Assembly (NCBI GenBank): GCA_036362985.1
Contig: JAYGXS010000003.1
Coordinates: 77,854,778-77,918,777 of the forward strand
DNA from: Ligula intestinalis
Lineage: Eukaryota; Platyhelminthes; Cestoda; Diphyllobothriidea; Diphyllobothriidae
Length of the DNA: 64,000 nucleotides
Reading direction: 5' to 3'
The position numbers and the translations under genes are program-made. Under the pieces are notes generated by a model, which was given only the letters and a program-made list of their open reading frames with translations, searched no databases and was not told the DNA's origin. Below, piece by piece: positions 59,406 to 64,000 of the stretch; position 1 is the stretch's first letter; every line of letters begins with the position of its first letter.

Positions 59406-59521
59406 TTACGGCACCATCTGATTGAACGACAGGACAGAATTCCGTTGACCATTCTTGTCACCTACTGTCATCAGTTGGCCTCCGCACTCGCCTACATCGA
59501 AGCTCTCCGCATAATTCACCG
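59406..59521 (+). CDS. PTK2 (FAK) homolog: FAK-like kinase, helix D/E exon up to catalytic-loop HR
   Basis: 116-bp exon, phase 0 in and phase 2 out. It encodes LRHHLIERQDRIPL, then the helix E sequence YCHQLASALAYIEALRIIHR, close to YQLSTALAYLESKRFVHR in vertebrate FAK. The last codon is split inside the arginine of the HRD catalytic loop, so the aspartate lies in the next exon, which I do not find before 64000. The acceptor CTACTTGCAG ends at 59405. The donor GTTATT at 59522 is weak compared with the others and is chosen because it preserves frame at the conserved HR. Confidence 0.8.
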
Positions 59522-59702
59522 GTTATTCCTCCTTCTTCTTCTCCCCCGCTTCTAATGTGTTTTTTTTCATATTGCAATATTTACTGTGTCTCATGAAGAT
59601 ATCAGAGATGATGGAAAACCGCGCATCAAAAAATATAAATCAGCGATACTGTCAGAGTTCGCCTAGGTAATATTTTTGGAGAAAATAAATAGAAGGATGA
59701 AC

Positions 59703-59858
59703 ATTGCCGGTAAAGACAAGGGAGACTCGAATGGACATTTCCGGCTTTTAGCCGTCATCAGCCACTTATATCCAAGCCCAGGTGCTGCGAAACCCAAGAT
59801 TTTAACCCGCGACTTATTAGTTAACAATCCAACGGTTTAATCAACTGAGACATGGCTT
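59703..59858 (-). repeat. tRNA-headed SINE carrying a hammerhead-like core, copy 2
   Basis: Minus strand: GTCTCAGTTGATTAAACC (A-box-like), GCGGGTTAAAATC (B-box-like), TTTCGCAGCACCTGGGCTTG, CTGATGA (59761-59755), GAAA (59741-59738), TCTCCCTTGTCTTTACCGGC. Same order as the 29.4 kb copy, so this is a real dispersed family. Confidence 0.7.
59730..59766 (-). ncRNA. Hammerhead-like core in SINE, copy 2
   Basis: CTGATGA, perfect 5-bp stem II CGGCT-AAA-AGCCG, GAAA, TGTC. AGTGG before the core can pair with CCATT after it (one G-U), but that register does not sit exactly on the TGTC triplet, so the cleavage site is unsettled. Confidence 0.55.
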
Positions 59859-59892
59859 CCATTTCTTACCGTTTTCGATCGGAAATATAGAG

Positions 59893-60860
59893 AAGATTCC
59901 CTATCTCATGAAATGTCACCCAGAATTCGGAAACGCGTTTTGATTGAAACATATTATTTACGTAGGGTTGTAGCAATGTCAGCATATTTTGGTCACGTCA
60001 AGATACCGGCATTTTAATGAGCTTCTTCTTGACAGCTGATAACACGTACATACTGTAAAAAGTGGCTACTTAAGTAGTATTCATTTTTATAATCGATTTT
60101 GACTGTCTTTATAAATTCAACTATATTTCATGGAAAATATAAACGAAAAAATATTTCTTGCACCAGTTTGGTAGAAAATTGTGCCTTCTTTAAATTTAAT
60201 ACTTAAAGAAGGCGTATGTTTCGGTTTTAAAATAGTTTATAATTATGAGCTTTTGTACGATTGTGAGGTGTTCATTCATTGTACAATACATCCATCAATT
60301 TATTAATACTGCCTATAATGTTTACAGCATGTTCCACATCTGTTACAATCTTTTATGAGAACTGTGCGACTTCTTCCTCAAATTGTAGGTGATAGCGTAC
60401 TTTTCCTTAAGCAGGATGTACACAGCGCGCTGTTTGTAAACCTTGAATTCAAGTATAGAAGTCAGTAGGTTTAAAATTATTCAGTGATTTGGAAACTTTT
60501 TTAAAACAAAAAGATACCTCTTCTTTAAGTATAATGTTTAAAGAAGGTACAATTTGCTACCAAACTAGTACAAGGAATAATTTTTCCGTTTGTGTTTTCC
60601 ATAAAATATAGTTGAATTTATAAAGGCAGTCAAAATCGATGATGAAAATGCATGCTACATTGGTAGCCACTTTTTACAGTGCATGCTTTTAATTAGCTGC
60701 CACAAGGAAGCGCATCAATAACCCGGTATCTTGACGTGACCCAAATATATTGACATTAGGCTGTACGGTCATCATTCTTACAACCATACGTAATTAATAT
60801 ATTTGAATCTAAAACGCATTTCAGAATTCCGGGTGACATTTCGAGAGATAGGGAATCTAC
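59893..60860. mobile_element. DNA element with ~300-bp terminal inverted repeats, second copy type
   Basis: Arms begin AGATTCCCTATCTC and run through GAAATGTCACCC, GGTCACGTCAAGATACCGG, CTACTTAAGTAGTA-like, ATCGATTTTGACTG, CTTTATAAATTCAACTATATTT. Centre holds ACTTAAAGAAGG inverted repeats. No transposase visible. Target duplication not clear. Confidence 0.75.
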
Positions 60861-61378
60861 TGTGAGTGCATAGCTCACGTCAATATAACCACTTACTCAC
60901 CGTGGACTCTGCTCGCTGTCTATATGCACCTCAGTTTTTCGTGGACAGCGGGAGCCTATTGAAGATGAGGCTGGCTGACGATTTGTGGTATTAGCTCAAG
61001 TGCAAATATAGATATCGGCATAATTTATCACAATCGGGTCAACTGAATTACTCAAATCTGCTAAACCCTCCTAAGTGAGCCGTGTAATAATTCTGGTGGA
61101 TTCTAGATGATTGCTTATTAAATCCTGCCTAAATAGTCAGCTAACTCTGTCCGTAAGTGGATGACATACGAGCAATAGGTTGAGCGGGTGAATCGACACC
61201 AGTGTGACTCAATTCATGGCTCATTGTGAGTCTCCTAGCTCAATTGTACAGTGTTACCTGCGCAAAAGTCTTCCGCTGTGTGCTTTCGAATCCCACCATG
61301 GCCAAATTATTAATGTCGCCATACGCCCCTAATAGATATATAAAACATAATATCCATTTGAGGTCCATATGAGGTATC

Positions 61379-62195
61379 GTGTTGATCATCTCCCGAAGAA
61401 GAAGAGGATGGGCGGGCTCATGGAGGGCGAACACAATCAGACAGCAAGTAATGAAGCCGAAAGACCCACTGCCAGCAATCGAACAGTCAGCAGTGGTGTG
61501 CAGCATACCGTCCAAAGATTGTGATGTGATATTGAATGAAAATCAAATTGCAGTCAACCATACGGAAAGGTTGTCGTTGATTTATGGTCACGTACAATGA
61601 CTGAACCACGATTTCGCCTTCAAGAAAGCCAAGGTGATCGGCAATGCCAATGAGGCGACAGCCGGACTAGTGTCCAAAAGTTGGCCTTCGACTAGCACAA
61701 TTAATCGAGCTATAGGCCTGCACCCCGCCTACCGGGCGCTACGTTAATTGGGACAGGATCAACAGGGTCAACGAGCAGGTGGAAAGCTGACGCTCACAGA
61801 AGGTAAGGGTGGTGGTTGGAAGTCCCGTGACCAGCATCCAACGCTGCCTCATCGATGCAAGCGAATAACAATGACTTATCAGTCTGTAGGGTAACCTGGG
61901 GGAGGCCAACAGACACATTGACTTGCCTACTACCACGCCACCCCTAAAGGGGACATAGGTCGCGCAAGCCCGCCAGCGGCCATTATCCGGGAGGTCACAT
62001 GTAGTCAACAGCGAACAGATAGATCAAAGTTCACGCGCCCACCACGACATGGGCAAGACTGGCTAACTCAAGACCTCTAGACGCAGCAACTAAAGTACTC
62101 TGATGATGGGAGTGAGCTACGTTCCGAAACGTCAGTAAAAATAAACTTTGGTCCACAAACTTGCCCCTTACGCTGTGAGGGATGATGGACGCGAT
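61379..62195 (+). mobile_element. Penelope-like element, 3' part
   Basis: Coding remnant 61400-61746: TIRQQVMKPKDPLPAIEQSAVVCSI, a decayed GIY-YIG centre (KDCDVILNENQ), then, after frame breaks, KVIGNANEAT and STINRAIGLHPAYRALR before a TAA at 61744. SINRH...P-Y-LR is the normal PLE C-terminus. The tail carries an intact-looking hammerhead core at 62096-62137 and ends near GGACGCGATATAG. A different PLE subfamily from the 0.25 and 20.8 kb copies, judged by tail sequence. Confidence 0.75.
62096..62137 (+). ncRNA. Hammerhead-like ribozyme core, PLE 3' tail
   Basis: TACT, CTGATGA (62100-62106), a weaker stem II closing GGA/TCC, GAAA (62126-62129), CGTC, AGTA. Stem I TACT/AGTA is perfect and differs in sequence from the GTCT/AGGC copies, so pairing is conserved while bases are not. 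ACGU palindrome and GUC cleavage triplet are intact. The best core in the window apart from a poorly defined stem II loop. Confidence 0.65.
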
Positions 62196-64000
62196 ATAGA
62201 AAATTTATATTTTTGAGAACCCCACCTGGTTAATGCTGTACAATAAACGCACTGGGGCACGGACGGCTTTTGCAAAAATTAAAATGACAGTTGCCTTTGA
62301 AGTATTTACAGTGTTTTGTTGAGAATTTCTGCAATTAGTTCGCATGTGAAACTGAGACCTTAGTCGGATTCATTCGAGATTATGCGTTTGAGGCATCAAT
62401 TTCGAACAAAGGATCTGCCTTTCCAACTCTAAGGTTTATGAGCTTGAGCTCCTAAAGAATGTTTTCTGCACACGATCCACCGCAGGGCTGCCACCATTTG
62501 CATATGTATACCGAATGTCTGGCTCACAAGGGTGTAAATGTATGGGTGTGCGGATATGTGTAGAAAAAAGCAACATGCTCTCGTCCTGGTCTGCCATGAT
62601 CGGAAGCACAGGCTCAGGGTGGCTTTTTGTGAGTTTTTTTTTCAAGGGTGTTCGTGGAACCTTCTCTCTGCCGTACATCTCCCCGACTCTCCAAAAATTC
62701 AATAAGACTTCACAGAAAGTAACTGTCGTACAAGTGCTCGTGCGGTTTATAAACCACAATTTTCATGCGCGTTTGAACGGACATCAGTAATGCCGGCCCC
62801 GTCTTAGTTAGAAATGTCGTTGACCACCTTGCGAATCAGCACGAATCGAGGCAGTCGAACCTTTATGCTATCGGCAGCTAGCTACTAAATCACTTGCGCA
62901 ACGTGAAACCTGCAGTTACCGCGCTAAACTTGAATAGCAAGGTTGCTGTTTGATAACCCCGGCTTCGGATTTTTAGGGATAATCACTCTGCTGTTTGAGC
63001 ATAACATAGGCTGCTTCGGACTATCTTCTTTTTTCCTATTGTGATCACCGGCTGGGGAAATGAAGTGATACATATGTGAATGGAGAAGGCGTACGTTCAA
63101 GTCCTCAAGCTGCCCTGGTCCACATTGAGTCACATCTGATCGTATTTGCTTTCTCCCACGTCATGCTACAGCGATGAAATATGCACATATTTCACTGCGC
63201 TACCAGAACTAGACTAGGCATATCCGTGATTGCTGAAATGGCCGAACGACCCCAACGTTCCCCACCAAGACTGCTGTTCATGAAGTAGTCTCAAGATTCG
63301 TTCCTTCATCGCACGCTACTTAAATTCCTGTGTAGTTCTGATGCAAAATAATGGATAAAGTGCCTTTGCACGAATTTTGCATCTAAAACTCTAGTTGAAA
63401 GTCTTCGGAACACAAGGATCGGCCCGTAGTCCGGCCTGCAAGTGAACTAAGTCGACATGCTGCAATCCCAATGGATTTGCCTCATTTGTATCAGAGAGGT
63501 AACCATAGTTTTTGTTTGGATTTGTCTGTTGCTTTGTAGTCGCACTACCTGGATAGAGTTGATAATATGATTCCTTTGCAACAACGCGAAGAATCGCAAA
63601 CACATCTTCCGCTTATCGTTGTGCTTGCATCTGGTACGCAGTTCTGTCCTTCAACAATCCACCCATGCAGCCGTCTTTCTAGTCAAATTGAGTGTTTTCT
63701 AGTTGGCTGATTAATCACGTGTCGGCTAGCTTACACAGTGGGTGGTTCAGGACCAAAGTCCAGACCAAATGCACTTCGGAGGCCAAAGGCCTAATTTATC
63801 AAGATGTCCGATTGTGCTAGACTTTACACAGTATTCTGTGTGATTTCAGTCGATCGCGGAGTAAATCAGTCGCAATGGAAATTTATAGGCTTTTTGAACG
63901 AACTCCTTACGGCTGTGCCCTGCAGCGACAAATATCGGCGAAATAGGTGTCAAGGTTTTTAGCTACGATCTGTGCTGTCAGCGTGGCCACTTATGGCACG

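Larger units (their letters stand above)
59522..64000 (+). other. FAK intron running off the window
   Basis: Contains the ribozyme SINE (59.7-59.86 kb), a long-TIR element (59.89-60.86 kb) and a PLE 3' part (61.38-62.2 kb). From 62.3 to 64.0 kb I see no gene, no kinase catalytic-loop exon and no named repeat. Confidence 0.5.

Overview
The window is a piece of a eukaryotic nuclear genome, most likely a flatworm and probably a tapeworm of the Spirometra/Dibothriocephalus/Schistocephalus kind. That placement is inferred from a very divergent animal FAK gene, introns of 8-14 kb, abundant GIY-YIG Penelope-like retroelements, and hammerhead-ribozyme motifs in PLEs and a SINE. No marker in the window fixes the species. 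A 10-N assembly gap lies at 29596-29605.

One host gene spans the whole window on the + strand: a focal adhesion kinase (FAK/PTK2-like) gene. Seven exons are supported by homology and GT/AG splice sites: FERM end of F1 plus F2 (4121-4789), start of F3 (5261-5338), rest of F3 (19660-19913), kinase glycine loop (30244-30365), VAVK lysine and helix C (38241-38331), beta4 to hinge (50748-50848), and helices D/E up to the catalytic-loop HR (59406-59521). The start of F1, the rest of the kinase lobe and the FAT domain are not seen. The exon carrying the FERM-kinase linker is also not visible.

Everything else is intron filled with transposable elements. By position: a Penelope-like element (PLE) 3' part at 0.25-1.0 kb; a hammerhead-containing inverted pair at 8.5-8.8 kb; a GC-richer, repeat-laden tract at 12-18 kb; an inverted PLE-terminus palindrome at 18.9-19.4 kb; a PLE at 20.8-21.7 kb; a decayed non-LTR retrotransposon (LINE) at 23.3-27.3 kb, itself split by a 189-bp insertion with a 5-bp target-site duplication; a SINE with tRNA-like head and hammerhead core at 29.4 kb and again at 59.8 kb; PLE termini at 30.6, 34.0, 34.3, 35.2, 36.6, 40.9, 42.3, 51.8, 54.5 and 55.0 kb; a pogo-like MITE at 36.9-37.5 kb; two long-TIR DNA elements at 47.1-48.1 and 59.9-60.9 kb; and a PLE 3' part at 61.4-62.2 kb.

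The most interesting content is the set of small self-cleaving-ribozyme-like motifs. At least three sequence families (PLE termini, a tRNA-headed SINE, and an 8.5-kb inverted repeat) carry the CUGANGA / stem II / GAAA hammerhead core. In the PLE copies the stem I pairs covary and stem III collapses to a palindromic tetranucleotide (ACGU or AGCU), as expected for hammerheads that work as dimers. A TATA-like box precedes many of them. All calls were made by eye; no alignment, folding or database search was run.
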